A stretch of DNA of 64,000 nucleotides from an uncultured Bacteroidales bacterium (GTDB lineage Bacteria; Bacteroidota; Bacteroidia; Bacteroidales; Bacteroidaceae): the NCBI GenBank assembly GCA_902800925.1, contig CADCGD010000004.1, positions 48,495 to 112,494 of the forward strand. The letters are read 5' to 3'. Positions within the stretch are counted from its first letter, which is position 1. Every line of letters starts with the position of its first letter. Under the pieces are notes generated by a model that was given only the letters and a program-made list of their open reading frames with translations, did not search any database and was not told the DNA's origin. Both the position numbers and the translations under genes were made by a program. Below, one piece after another: positions 25,875 to 32,988 of the stretch.

Positions 25875-26450
25875 TCAGTATTGGTCGTTGTCTTCATCCT
25901 CTTCCTGCCTGCAAATTCTGCGTGTTTCCTTGCGAGCCTCACGCCAGCGGGGAAAATACTTGTCCATGAGGGCATGGAAGCGGGCGTTGTGGCTTGGCTC
26001 CAAAAGATGGCATAGCTCGTGAACCACGACGTGCTCGACACACCATTCCGGCAACAGCAGGACGTAAGCAGAGATGCAGATGCTGCGGTCACGGAAGTTA
26101 CATTGTCCCCAGCGCGAGATGGTGGGTTTGTAATAGACGATGCTTGGTTTAACTCCCATTTCCTTAGCGTGCCGTTCCATCATCGGCTCCACCAGTGTCT
26201 TCAATCGTTTCAATGCTTCGTCGGCTTGGGCGCGAGTGGCTAATGGCAGTTTATTAAAAAACGCAGCCCGCTGTTTGTGACGCTCATACGTCTTCTTTCT
26301 CGCTTCGTTAATCCAGTCTTTGTGTTCATCAATGAATGCCACCACCTTCTCACGTGGCATTCCGATGGGTGCCGACACATGTACATCGCCGTTCTTTACG
26401 ATGCGCATTGACAACCGACTTGTCCGTCTATATGTTACCTGTATCGCCAT
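25875..26450 (-). CDS. YgjP-like zinc metallopeptidase (M48/DUF45)
   Basis: The 191-residue protein belongs to the YgjP/DUF45 family. Its zinc site is HVVVHELCHLLEPSHNARFH, the HExxH-like pattern HELCH followed by a third histidine in the SHNARFH segment. The region RWGQCNFRDRSICIS is also typical. No signal peptide is visible, so it is cytoplasmic. Its natural substrate is unknown. It lies downstream of cobT with a 48-base gap and no clear promoter, so it may be read from the cob operon. Confidence 0.85.
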   Translation of the reverse strand: MAIQVTYRRTSRLSMRIVKNGDVHVSAPIGMPREKVVAFIDEHKDWINEARKKTYERHKQRAAFFNKLPLATRAQADEALKRLKTLVEPMMERHAKEMGVKPSIVYYKPTISRWGQCNFRDRSICISAYVLLLPEWCVEHVVVHELCHLLEPSHNARFHALMDKYFPRWREARKETRRICRQEEDEDNDQY

Positions 26451-26498
26451 CTATCATAAATGTTTGGCAACGGTTCAAATGCTAATTCAGCTCGATTT

Positions 26499-27644
26499 TT
26501 AGAAGTATTTCGTAATCTTCGCATTGTCGAAGTTGTTCATTTCGTTCATCATGCGGACAGCAGAGTCGACGATGGGAAAAGCACAGAGGGCACCAGTACC
26601 CTCGCCAAGGCGCAGGCCAAGATGCAACAGGGGCTTGGCGTTCACAATGTCGAGCATGCGCTTGTGACCACTCTCGTCACCACAATGGGTGAAGATCATG
26701 TAGTCCTGGACGGCAGGATAGAGGCGAATGGCAGCAATGGCACAGGCCGTCATGATGAAGCCATCGACTAATATGATCAGATGTTGCTCGGCAGCACGAA
26801 GCATAGCACCAATGGCAGCTACCATCTCGAAGCCACCGAAGATTCTCAGGGGTGAGAGGTGAGAGGTGAGAGGTGAGAGGATAGACTGATAGCGGGCAAC
26901 TGCCTGAGACAAAATCTCGTATTTATGACGAATGCCATCGTTGTTGAGGCCAGCGCCTGCACCAATACACTCATCCAAAGGGATGTTGCCAAAGAGGTGC
27001 ATCCAGATGCTGCTGGGCGATGTGTTAGCAATGCCCATCTCGCCAATGCTGAGTACACGACAGCCCTCAGCAACACAGTCATCGACTAAATCAACGCCAA
27101 CCTGGATGGCTTTATCAAATTCTTCTTCGCTCATCGCTGGCTCATAGAGGAAATTCTTGGTGCCATAGGCTATCTTGCGGTCAAGGAATAATGTAGAGTG
27201 TTGAGTGTAGAGTGTAGAGTTTGCTACCGCCTTAGTGTCTGCGCTTCCTTCGGTGGCGGTAGCAAACTCTACATTCTCCGTTCTACACTCTAAACTATAG
27301 AAATCGTAATCCACGCCAACATCCACCACACGAAGTTTGAAACCATGCTGTCGGCAGAACATATTAACCCCTCCACCACCACGTGTGAAGTTTATCATCT
27401 GTTGCCAAGTGACCTCACGAGGTGAAACGCTGACGCCCTCACGCTCAATACCATGATCGCCACCTAAAAGCAGGTGGCAGGGATGCGCCAGCGATGGTTC
27501 CAGCGTCTGCTGAATCAGGCATACCTGCATGGCTAACTCTTCCAAACGGCCCAACGACCCCTTGGGCTTGTTCAGGTTATCTATTTTTTCCTGAATGGCT
27601 GTTTTCAGAGATGTATTAACAGGTTGTATATCGAATGCTTTCAT
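26499..27644 (-). CDS. cobT: Nicotinate-nucleotide-dimethylbenzimidazole phosphoribosyltransferase CobT
   Basis: The ATG at 27644, which overlaps the cobU stop (ATGA), gives 381 residues; conserved family sequence begins there (IQEKIDNLNKPKGSLGRLE). The enzyme activates the lower-ligand base as alpha-ribazole phosphate. Motifs: LLLGGDHGIEREGVS, VVDVGVDYDF, KIAYGTKNF, SIGEMGIANTSPSS. Two additions are out of keeping with the usual 340-355 residue family: about 35 residues at 118-153, encoded by the palindromic element shared with cobU, and SPLTSHLSPL at about 257-266 from a heptamer repeat. Both fall in loops between conserved blocks. Confidence 0.94.
   Translation of the reverse strand: MKAFDIQPVNTSLKTAIQEKIDNLNKPKGSLGRLEELAMQVCLIQQTLEPSLAHPCHLLLGGDHGIEREGVSVSPREVTWQQMINFTRGGGGVNMFCRQHGFKLRVVDVGVDYDFYSLECRTENVEFATATEGSADTKAVANSTLYTQHSTLFLDRKIAYGTKNFLYEPAMSEEEFDKAIQVGVDLVDDCVAEGCRVLSIGEMGIANTSPSSIWMHLFGNIPLDECIGAGAGLNNDGIRHKYEILSQAVARYQSILSPLTSHLSPLRIFGGFEMVAAIGAMLRAAEQHLIILVDGFIMTACAIAAIRLYPAVQDYMIFTHCGDESGHKRMLDIVNAKPLLHLGLRLGEGTGALCAFPIVDSAVRMMNEMNNFDNAKITKYF
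26851..26880 (-). repeat. Perfect GGTGAGA heptamer array inside cobT
   Basis: Four perfect copies of GGTGAGA plus GG lie in tandem (coding strand: CTCACCT words). They encode SPLTSHLSPL right before the conserved FGGFE motif. The same heptamer occurs in cbiB at 23794-23829. Confidence 0.8.
27191..27295 (-). repeat. Palindromic in-frame element, copy 1 (in cobT)
   Basis: A perfect 19-bp inverted repeat (27213-27231 with 27255-27273) encloses a 23-base loop and is flanked by TGTAGAG/CTCTACA words. On the coding strand it reads as ECRTENVEFATATEGSAD then AVANSTLYTQHSTL. Copy 2 in cobU has almost the same DNA and peptide. Confidence 0.88.
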
Positions 27645-28228
27645 TTGATTTTCATTTCTATTCCACTTACCATCAGTATCACTTCGTCTGCTTTCTGTGC
27701 AATATACTGGTTCATCCAACCTTGCAGGTCCGTGAACTTGCGCTGGAGAGCATTGTCGCTGACTCCACCTAAGCCTATCTCGTTGGTCACAAAGATATAA
27801 GTAGCATCATGCTGGGTAAAGGCATCGAACTCACGCTTGGCCAATTCAAGAATAGAGTGGAGAGTGGAGAGTGGAGAGTTTGCTACCGCTGCAAAGTCTG
27901 CGCTACCTTCGGATGCGGTAGCAAACTCTCCATTCTCCGTTCTACACTCTGCATTATAAAGAAGATTCGTCAGCCACAGCGTCACGCAGTCGATGACCAC
28001 TACCCTACCCGTCAGGTCGTGACGGCTAAGGTATAGCTCTTCCTCGATGTTCGTCCACTCAGGTCCACGACGCTCCTGATGGCGACGAACCCGTTCACGA
28101 AACTCATCGTCCCATACATGGGCAGTAGCCAGATAGACAGGATTCGTGCTCAGACTCAGCGCCAAGGCCTCAGCTTTCTCGCTCTTGCCAGAGCGCTGAC
28201 CACCAGTAATAAGGATTATCTTCTTCAT
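27641..28228 (-). CDS. cobU: Adenosylcobinamide kinase / guanylyltransferase CobU
   Basis: With the ATG at 28228 (ATGA overlap with cobS) the protein has 195 residues. It phosphorylates adenosylcobinamide and then adds GMP. The P-loop GGQRSGKS is at residues 9-16; VIDCVTLWLTNLL and FVTNEIGLGGVSDN are family motifs. About 35 residues at 92-127 (starting ECRTENGEF) interrupt the usual loop after TNLL and come from the palindromic element shared with cobT. Without the insert the protein would be about 160 residues, a little under the usual 170-180. Confidence 0.94.
   Translation of the reverse strand: MKKIILITGGQRSGKSEKAEALALSLSTNPVYLATAHVWDDEFRERVRRHQERRGPEWTNIEEELYLSRHDLTGRVVVIDCVTLWLTNLLYNAECRTENGEFATASEGSADFAAVANSPLSTLHSILELAKREFDAFTQHDATYIFVTNEIGLGGVSDNALQRKFTDLQGWMNQYIAQKADEVILMVSGIEMKIK
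27851..27957 (-). repeat. Palindromic in-frame element, copy 2 (in cobU)
   Basis: A perfect 18-bp inverted repeat (27872-27889 with 27915-27932) encloses a 25-base loop. The coding strand gives ECRTENGEFATASEGSAD then AVANSPLSTLHSIL. Compared with copy 1, the stem differs at TGGAGAG versus TGTAGAG, with the matching change in the other arm. Confidence 0.88.
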
Positions 28229-29004
28229 AGTGCACAAACGACTAAATAAACAGCGAGTTCAACGAGCAGACAGACGGCACCACAGCAGTCGCCCGTATAG
28301 CCACGCAGACGATTCCATATCAGCAAATAGAGGAAATACATCGCCAGACAGGGCAGGAAGATGACCAATTCCCATGCCAGACCCGTATACCACAGATACA
28401 AGCCCATCGGCAACAAACCCTGAACAGCCAGACTGATGCTGGCAGGCCACTGCATCTTGCGATAGATGGTTTTGTTCTTCGCCTCCTCTTCCCTACGAGC
28501 ATAAGGCATCATCATGATGAGTTGGGCAGTCACCATCTTCGCATACGGATCGGCAGCAAGGATGGTCAAGGCTGCCAACGTAGGTGGCAGAGAAAGGAGA
28601 CAGGCTGCCAACAGCAGTTCATAGAGGATAAGCCCCAGAACACCATAGGTACCAATGTGCGAGTCCTTCATGATGGCAAGAATACGCTCGCGATCGTGTC
28701 CGCCACCACCAAAGCCATCGAGGAAGTCAGCCAGTCCGTCTTCATGTAAAGCTCCTGTCACTAACAGTCTGACAACGATAGCCAACAATACCGCTATGAT
28801 ATACGGCAGATACATGCTACCCACATAGAGCGTGGCTGCCATCAGTCCTCCCGTCAGCCAACCAGCAAGTGGCCAATGCTCCACTACCGTCTTATAACAC
28901 TCCTGTGGAGGCTGGTGCAGTCGCCAGAAAGGCAGTCGCGTAAAAAATATCAATGCCGCCCATATACGGTCGTACCAATGTGTCTGGTCTATACTTGTCT
29001 GCAT
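28225..29004 (-). CDS. cobS: Adenosylcobinamide-GDP ribazoletransferase CobS
   Basis: This 259-residue inner-membrane enzyme joins adenosylcobinamide-GDP and alpha-ribazole (phosphate), the last assembly step. Family motifs are FFTRLPFWRL near the N-terminus, TGALHEDGLADFLDGFGGG (HEDGLADFxDG), ILAIMKDSHIGTYG and DPYAKM. About six membrane segments follow. It is the first gene of cobS-cobU-cobT, joined by ATGA overlaps. A TAACTTTG box lies 19 bases upstream; no riboswitch is visible. Confidence 0.95.
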   Translation of the reverse strand: MQTSIDQTHWYDRIWAALIFFTRLPFWRLHQPPQECYKTVVEHWPLAGWLTGGLMAATLYVGSMYLPYIIAVLLAIVVRLLVTGALHEDGLADFLDGFGGGGHDRERILAIMKDSHIGTYGVLGLILYELLLAACLLSLPPTLAALTILAADPYAKMVTAQLIMMMPYARREEEAKNKTIYRKMQWPASISLAVQGLLPMGLYLWYTGLAWELVIFLPCLAMYFLYLLIWNRLRGYTGDCCGAVCLLVELAVYLVVCAL

Positions 29005-29023
29005 ATATTTCTCATTTATTTTG

Positions 29024-29031
29024 CAAAGTTA
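29024..29031 (-). promoter_or_regulatory. -7 box of cobS-cobU-cobT
   Basis: TAACTTTG on the minus strand, 19 bases before the cobS ATG. It stands almost back to back with the box at 29044-29051 on the other strand, so the two operons share a compact divergent promoter. Confidence 0.65.
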
Positions 29032-29043
29032 CAAATATTTTTG

Positions 29044-29051
29044 TACTTTTG
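29044..29051 (+). promoter_or_regulatory. -7 box of the unknown lipoprotein operon
   Basis: TACTTTTG on the plus strand, with a leader of about 70 bases before the ATG at 29124. Confidence 0.6.
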
Positions 29052-29123
29052 CATACTGAAAGCATTTAAAAATCAATAGAAATTTACAAATACTATCATT
29101 GTACTATCATATATTACTTAAAG

Positions 29124-29987
29124 ATGACACGCTTTCTGTTTTCTCTTCTGATAGCAGTACTGATGCTGACCGGTTGTCAACAACAGTCGCCAATGCCACA
29201 GCAGAATAGCGTCTATTATTGGCGAACTGAGTGGCACCTGGATAGTGTGGAGCGCAATTTCCTAAAACAATATGATATTCAGAAAGTCTACTGTCGCTAC
29301 TTCGATGTGGTCATGCGTAATGACGAACCCATGCCCAATGCCACCATCAGTTTTGCAGAGCCTGTTGACCCTTCGCTTAGTATTGTGCCCACCGTATATA
29401 TCACCGAGGACTGCATGCACAGCGAACATAAAGGGTTGGCAAAGAAGATTGTGGAGCGTATCATTCAGATGAACGAGACCAACGACGTGAAACAGGTCAA
29501 AGAGATACAGATAGACTGTGACTATACGGGTCGGAGCATGAAAACCTACTATCAGTTCTTGGAGGATGTGCGCAAAATAGCCGACCAACACGACATGCGG
29601 CTGTCTACCACCATCCGTCTGCATCAATTGTCGATGGAGGTACCGCCTGCTGACTATGGTGTGCTGATGCTTTACAATACTGGCAATCCTCAGAAATATG
29701 CTGAGCGCAACCCCATCCTCGACATCCGTGACGTGATGCCCTATATCAGCAAGTTGGATGACTATGCATTACCCCTGGCTACTGCCTATCCCGTCTTCCT
29801 CTGGCAGCGCACCATCTATGGCGTTCACGTGGACCACTGGGTAGAGGCCGACGAGATACTGAAGGTGAAGGACGCTGTCGAAGAGAAGCGTCCTGAACTG
29901 CGTCGCACCATCCTGACCTATCATTTAGACAAAGAAAATATAAAACGATATACACCAGAAACATATGAAACGATTTATCATCATTAG
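29124..29987 (+). CDS. Unknown lipoprotein, possible TIM-barrel-like
   Basis: I do not recognise the family with confidence. The 287-residue protein has a lipoprotein signal (lipobox MLTGC, Cys18) with neutral residues after it, so it is probably periplasmic. The alternating strand/helix pattern (VYYWRTEWHLDSVE, IQKVYCRYFDVV, KEIQIDCDYTGRS, MRLSTTIRLHQLS, YGVLMLYNTGN) resembles a TIM barrel of the glycoside-hydrolase-like DUF3142 type; this is inference. It overlaps the next gene by 23 bases, so the two probably act together. Confidence 0.7.
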   Translation: MTRFLFSLLIAVLMLTGCQQQSPMPQQNSVYYWRTEWHLDSVERNFLKQYDIQKVYCRYFDVVMRNDEPMPNATISFAEPVDPSLSIVPTVYITEDCMHSEHKGLAKKIVERIIQMNETNDVKQVKEIQIDCDYTGRSMKTYYQFLEDVRKIADQHDMRLSTTIRLHQLSMEVPPADYGVLMLYNTGNPQKYAERNPILDIRDVMPYISKLDDYALPLATAYPVFLWQRTIYGVHVDHWVEADEILKVKDAVEEKRPELRRTILTYHLDKENIKRYTPETYETIYHH

Positions 29988-31980
29988 CCTGCTTACTGCA
30001 CTGGTTGGCCGTGCTTTCCCCTGTGCATATCCTGGCACAGACAACTACTATCTGTTCTGCGTCTGTGACAAACAGGAGTTCAGTGACCGCGTCAATAGCA
30101 TCACCCAGGACAACTGGAAAGCCTACTTGGGTTCGGACAAGGAGTATTACTGGTTTGATGCCGACGAGGTCATCAACTTTGCACAAGGCAAGGGCGATGC
30201 GCTGATGGTCAGCTATGTCAAGAACCTGCAGAAATACCTGCAGTGTTCCGATGAGGTAAGGAACGAACAATGGGACTACCCCACCAAGGCACAGCTGCAA
30301 CAGCGTCGCCAGGCATTGCAGAGCGTGCGCACCTATGCCTCCAGCAAACTGAAGACCCGACTGCGCAGTCAGCATGCCCTACTCTACATGCGTTGTAACA
30401 TGCTGTTGGGGAACCATAGCACCAACGTCACCTTCTGGGAGCAGACTGCCAGCCAGTACATCGAGACGGTATATAAGGAGATGATGCAGAACATCTATGC
30501 TGGTGCCCTGCTGAAGACAGGACGCCCCACCGAGGCTGCACGAATCTTTGCCGAACAAGGTGACTGGAACAGCCTGATGACACAATACTACAAGCAGCGT
30601 TCCTTTGCCGCCATCCGTCAGGAATACCTGCGCGATGCCAACTCACCTGTTTTACCTTTCTTGTTGGAGGATTTCGTCAACAATAGTCAGGAGGCTTACG
30701 ATGCAGAGCATCATGATGGCGTACCCGGCAAGTTGTTCGTTCGTGACATCCAGCGTAGTGAGGCACAGGAGATGATACGCTTTGCCGGCAATGTCGTGAA
30801 AGAAGGCAAGACAGAGGTTCCTGCCCTATGGAAGTCGGCTCAGGCTTGGCTGGAGTATTTCTTTGGCGACCGCAAACAAGCACTGGCTGATGCAAAGGTT
30901 GGCGCTACGTTGGAAGGTACGGAACGCATGAAGGACGTAGCACGCATCATCTATATGTATGTCAAGGCTGACGTGGAACCCATCAACAGCAACTTCGACA
31001 ACTGGCTGGCTGGCGAGCTCAGTTGGCTGAATGAGCACCTAGCTGGCTACTATTATAACAGAACCCGCGCACGCCTCCTCAACTGCGTGGTGGGCGAGAA
31101 ATATGCCAAGGCCAACCAACCCTTTATGTCGGCAGCACTCTACGCTATGAACAATTCAGAATGCGCATTTACATTGGTCGATACCATGAAGGTGGAAGAC
31201 CTGTCACAGTATTTGGAGTATGTCAATAGGCCTGCCCAAACGCCACTGGAGAAAATAGTGAAAGAACGTCTGAAGATAGACGAAGACCGTCTGAACGACC
31301 TCATAGGCACCAAGTATCTGCGTGCATGCTGGTGGGAGGATGCCATCTTTTGGCTCAACAAAGTGCCGTTGTCATACTATAACCAGAAAGGCTACGCTGT
31401 CTATGCTGCCAATCGCCGTTATACCGTGGAACCTTGGATCAAGCGTCAGTGGCTGAAATCTGACTTGGAATGGAATCATGACGAGATACACCTGAAGAGT
31501 AATCCCAAGCTGGACTTTGCCATGGAGGTGCGTCGCATGGAGGGAGAAATGTACGATGCCAGTGGAGAGCCCTTATATCAGCTCTGTTATGACTTAGCTA
31601 TACGCTATGCCCAGGCACACTTCACGGGCGACTGCTGGTTCCTGACGCACGATGGTAAGAGTGTCAATGATGTACAGAGACCTAACGAGAAAGACTTTGC
31701 TGCCAAAGCGCTATTTATGTTGGAAAAGGCAGCAATGAGCAAGAATCCCCGTCTGAAGGAGAAGGCGTTGTTTGCGATGACCTACAGCATTTTCTACCCA
31801 AAGACGTGGTACACGATGGAGTGGAACGACAGCAAGTGTGACTACGAGAAGCTAGTACATCAAGACTCACCACAGTACGCTGCCTTGAACAATCTGCTGC
31901 GCTTCGAACGTGCCAACAATAACGTCAGCGACTACGTGTCACTTTGCGACGAGTACAAGACGTTTGCCCAAAGGCACTAA
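29965..31980 (+). CDS. Unknown secreted helical-repeat protein
   Basis: A 671-residue protein with a signal peptide (MKRFIIISLLTALVGRAF) and no lipobox in the first 20 residues. The body is almost all helices with TPR/SEL1-like spacing (for example LLKTGRPTEAARIFAEQGDW, ALADAKVGATLEG, AADYAMNNSEC-like segments). It has a conserved-looking WW-rich segment CWWEDAIFWLNKVPL. I know no function for it. It is the second gene of a two-gene unit with the preceding lipoprotein and converges on the HAD gene with one spare base. Confidence 0.7.
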   Translation: MKRFIIISLLTALVGRAFPCAYPGTDNYYLFCVCDKQEFSDRVNSITQDNWKAYLGSDKEYYWFDADEVINFAQGKGDALMVSYVKNLQKYLQCSDEVRNEQWDYPTKAQLQQRRQALQSVRTYASSKLKTRLRSQHALLYMRCNMLLGNHSTNVTFWEQTASQYIETVYKEMMQNIYAGALLKTGRPTEAARIFAEQGDWNSLMTQYYKQRSFAAIRQEYLRDANSPVLPFLLEDFVNNSQEAYDAEHHDGVPGKLFVRDIQRSEAQEMIRFAGNVVKEGKTEVPALWKSAQAWLEYFFGDRKQALADAKVGATLEGTERMKDVARIIYMYVKADVEPINSNFDNWLAGELSWLNEHLAGYYYNRTRARLLNCVVGEKYAKANQPFMSAALYAMNNSECAFTLVDTMKVEDLSQYLEYVNRPAQTPLEKIVKERLKIDEDRLNDLIGTKYLRACWWEDAIFWLNKVPLSYYNQKGYAVYAANRRYTVEPWIKRQWLKSDLEWNHDEIHLKSNPKLDFAMEVRRMEGEMYDASGEPLYQLCYDLAIRYAQAHFTGDCWFLTHDGKSVNDVQRPNEKDFAAKALFMLEKAAMSKNPRLKEKALFAMTYSIFYPKTWYTMEWNDSKCDYEKLVHQDSPQYAALNNLLRFERANNNVSDYVSLCDEYKTFAQRH

Positions 31981-31981
31981 G

Positions 31982-32689
31982 TTACAACAGGTTCTTAATA
32001 TCAAGCAAGCGATCTACGACAAATGTGGGTTGCTTGTTTGCTTCTTCTGGATTAACATTCCAACGATTGAAGAGCAGTGCATCGATACCTGCATTGAGTG
32101 CCCCCTGGATATCCGTCTGTAGGTTGTCGCCAATCATCAGCGTGGTCTCCCGTTCAGCACCCGACATCTTCAAGGCATAGTCGAAATACAAGGGTGAGGG
32201 TTTATTAACGCCAGCATCCTCACTAAGGATAATGGTATCAAAATAGTCCGTTAGTCCACAAGCCGCCAACTTCTTGTACTGCACCTCATGGAAACCATTA
32301 CTCGTCATGTGCATGCGATAGCCTTTCCCTTTCAGGTAGTCCATCAACTCGTGGGCACCCTCCACCACCCCAGGCTTGCTGGAGCAGAAGTCAAGGAAGA
32401 CGTCGCTCATCTCCAAACAGAATGCTTCGGTGACAGATATACCGTCGCCCACACTAAGTGGACGACGGAATCGTTCCACGATAAGATAGTCGCGCGTGAT
32501 GTCACCCTTCGAATAGTGACTCCACAAGTCAATATTTGCAAGCCAATAGGCATCATAGAACACTTGCGGGTCACTGAAGTAACTTTCCAGATGGAACGCC
32601 TCAAAGGTCTCCTTCAGCGCAATGACAGCATTGCCATGAGTATCATACAGTGTATCGTCGAAGTCGACAAAAAGATCCTTATATCTCAT
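31982..32689 (-). CDS. YjjG-family HAD hydrolase (nucleotidase-like)
   Basis: The 235-residue protein is a HAD-superfamily phosphatase of the YjjG subgroup. Motif I is DFDDTLYD (nucleophile Asp), motif II is MTSNG, the motif III lysine is in AGVNKPSPLYF, and motif IV is MIGDNLQTDIQGA. YjjG enzymes dephosphorylate nucleoside monophosphates and non-canonical nucleotides. It follows the thioredoxin frame by eight bases, so it is probably the third gene of a dnaE-trx-HAD unit. Confidence 0.88.
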   Translation of the reverse strand: MRYKDLFVDFDDTLYDTHGNAVIALKETFEAFHLESYFSDPQVFYDAYWLANIDLWSHYSKGDITRDYLIVERFRRPLSVGDGISVTEAFCLEMSDVFLDFCSSKPGVVEGAHELMDYLKGKGYRMHMTSNGFHEVQYKKLAACGLTDYFDTIILSEDAGVNKPSPLYFDYALKMSGAERETTLMIGDNLQTDIQGALNAGIDALLFNRWNVNPEEANKQPTFVVDRLLDIKNLL

Positions 32690-32697
32690 GCAGCTGT

Positions 32698-32988
32698 TTA
32701 CAGCAATGCTTGGATCTTCTCCTCAATCTTGGCCTTGGGCTGTGCGCCAATCAGCTTGTCGACAACCTGACCACCCTTGAAGAAGAGGATAGTAGGAATG
32801 TTACGGATGCCAAACTCTGCAGCCAGTTCCTCGCACTCCTCCACGTCGCACTTAGCTACTGTTACCTTGCCATCGTAGGCCTCAGCCAGTTCAGCAATAA
32901 CGGGAGCAATCATACGGCAGGGGCCGCACCATGTTGCCCAGAAATCCACTACTAATGGCTGTGCGCCATTCTTCAGGCTCTCTAATTT
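32698..32988 (-). CDS. trxA: Thioredoxin lacking a normal start codon
   Basis: The frame encodes an intact thioredoxin core: VVDFWATWCGPCRMIAPVIA with the CGPC active site, the cis-proline segment IRNIPTILFFKGG and the C-terminal helix. The given limit is the full open frame after the dnaE stop (TAA at 32989-32991), which lies in the same frame. Between that stop and the active site there is no in-frame ATG; candidates are a CTG at 32976 and a GTG at 32949, which would cut into the strand before the active site. The first strand of the usual 105-residue fold is missing. It could be started from a non-standard codon, be made as a rare dnaE readthrough product, or have lost its start. Confidence 0.75.
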   Translation of the reverse strand, partial: KLESLKNGAQPLVVDFWATWCGPCRMIAPVIAELAEAYDGKVTVAKCDVEECEELAAEFGIRNIPTILFFKGGQVVDKLIGAQPKAKIEEKIQALL

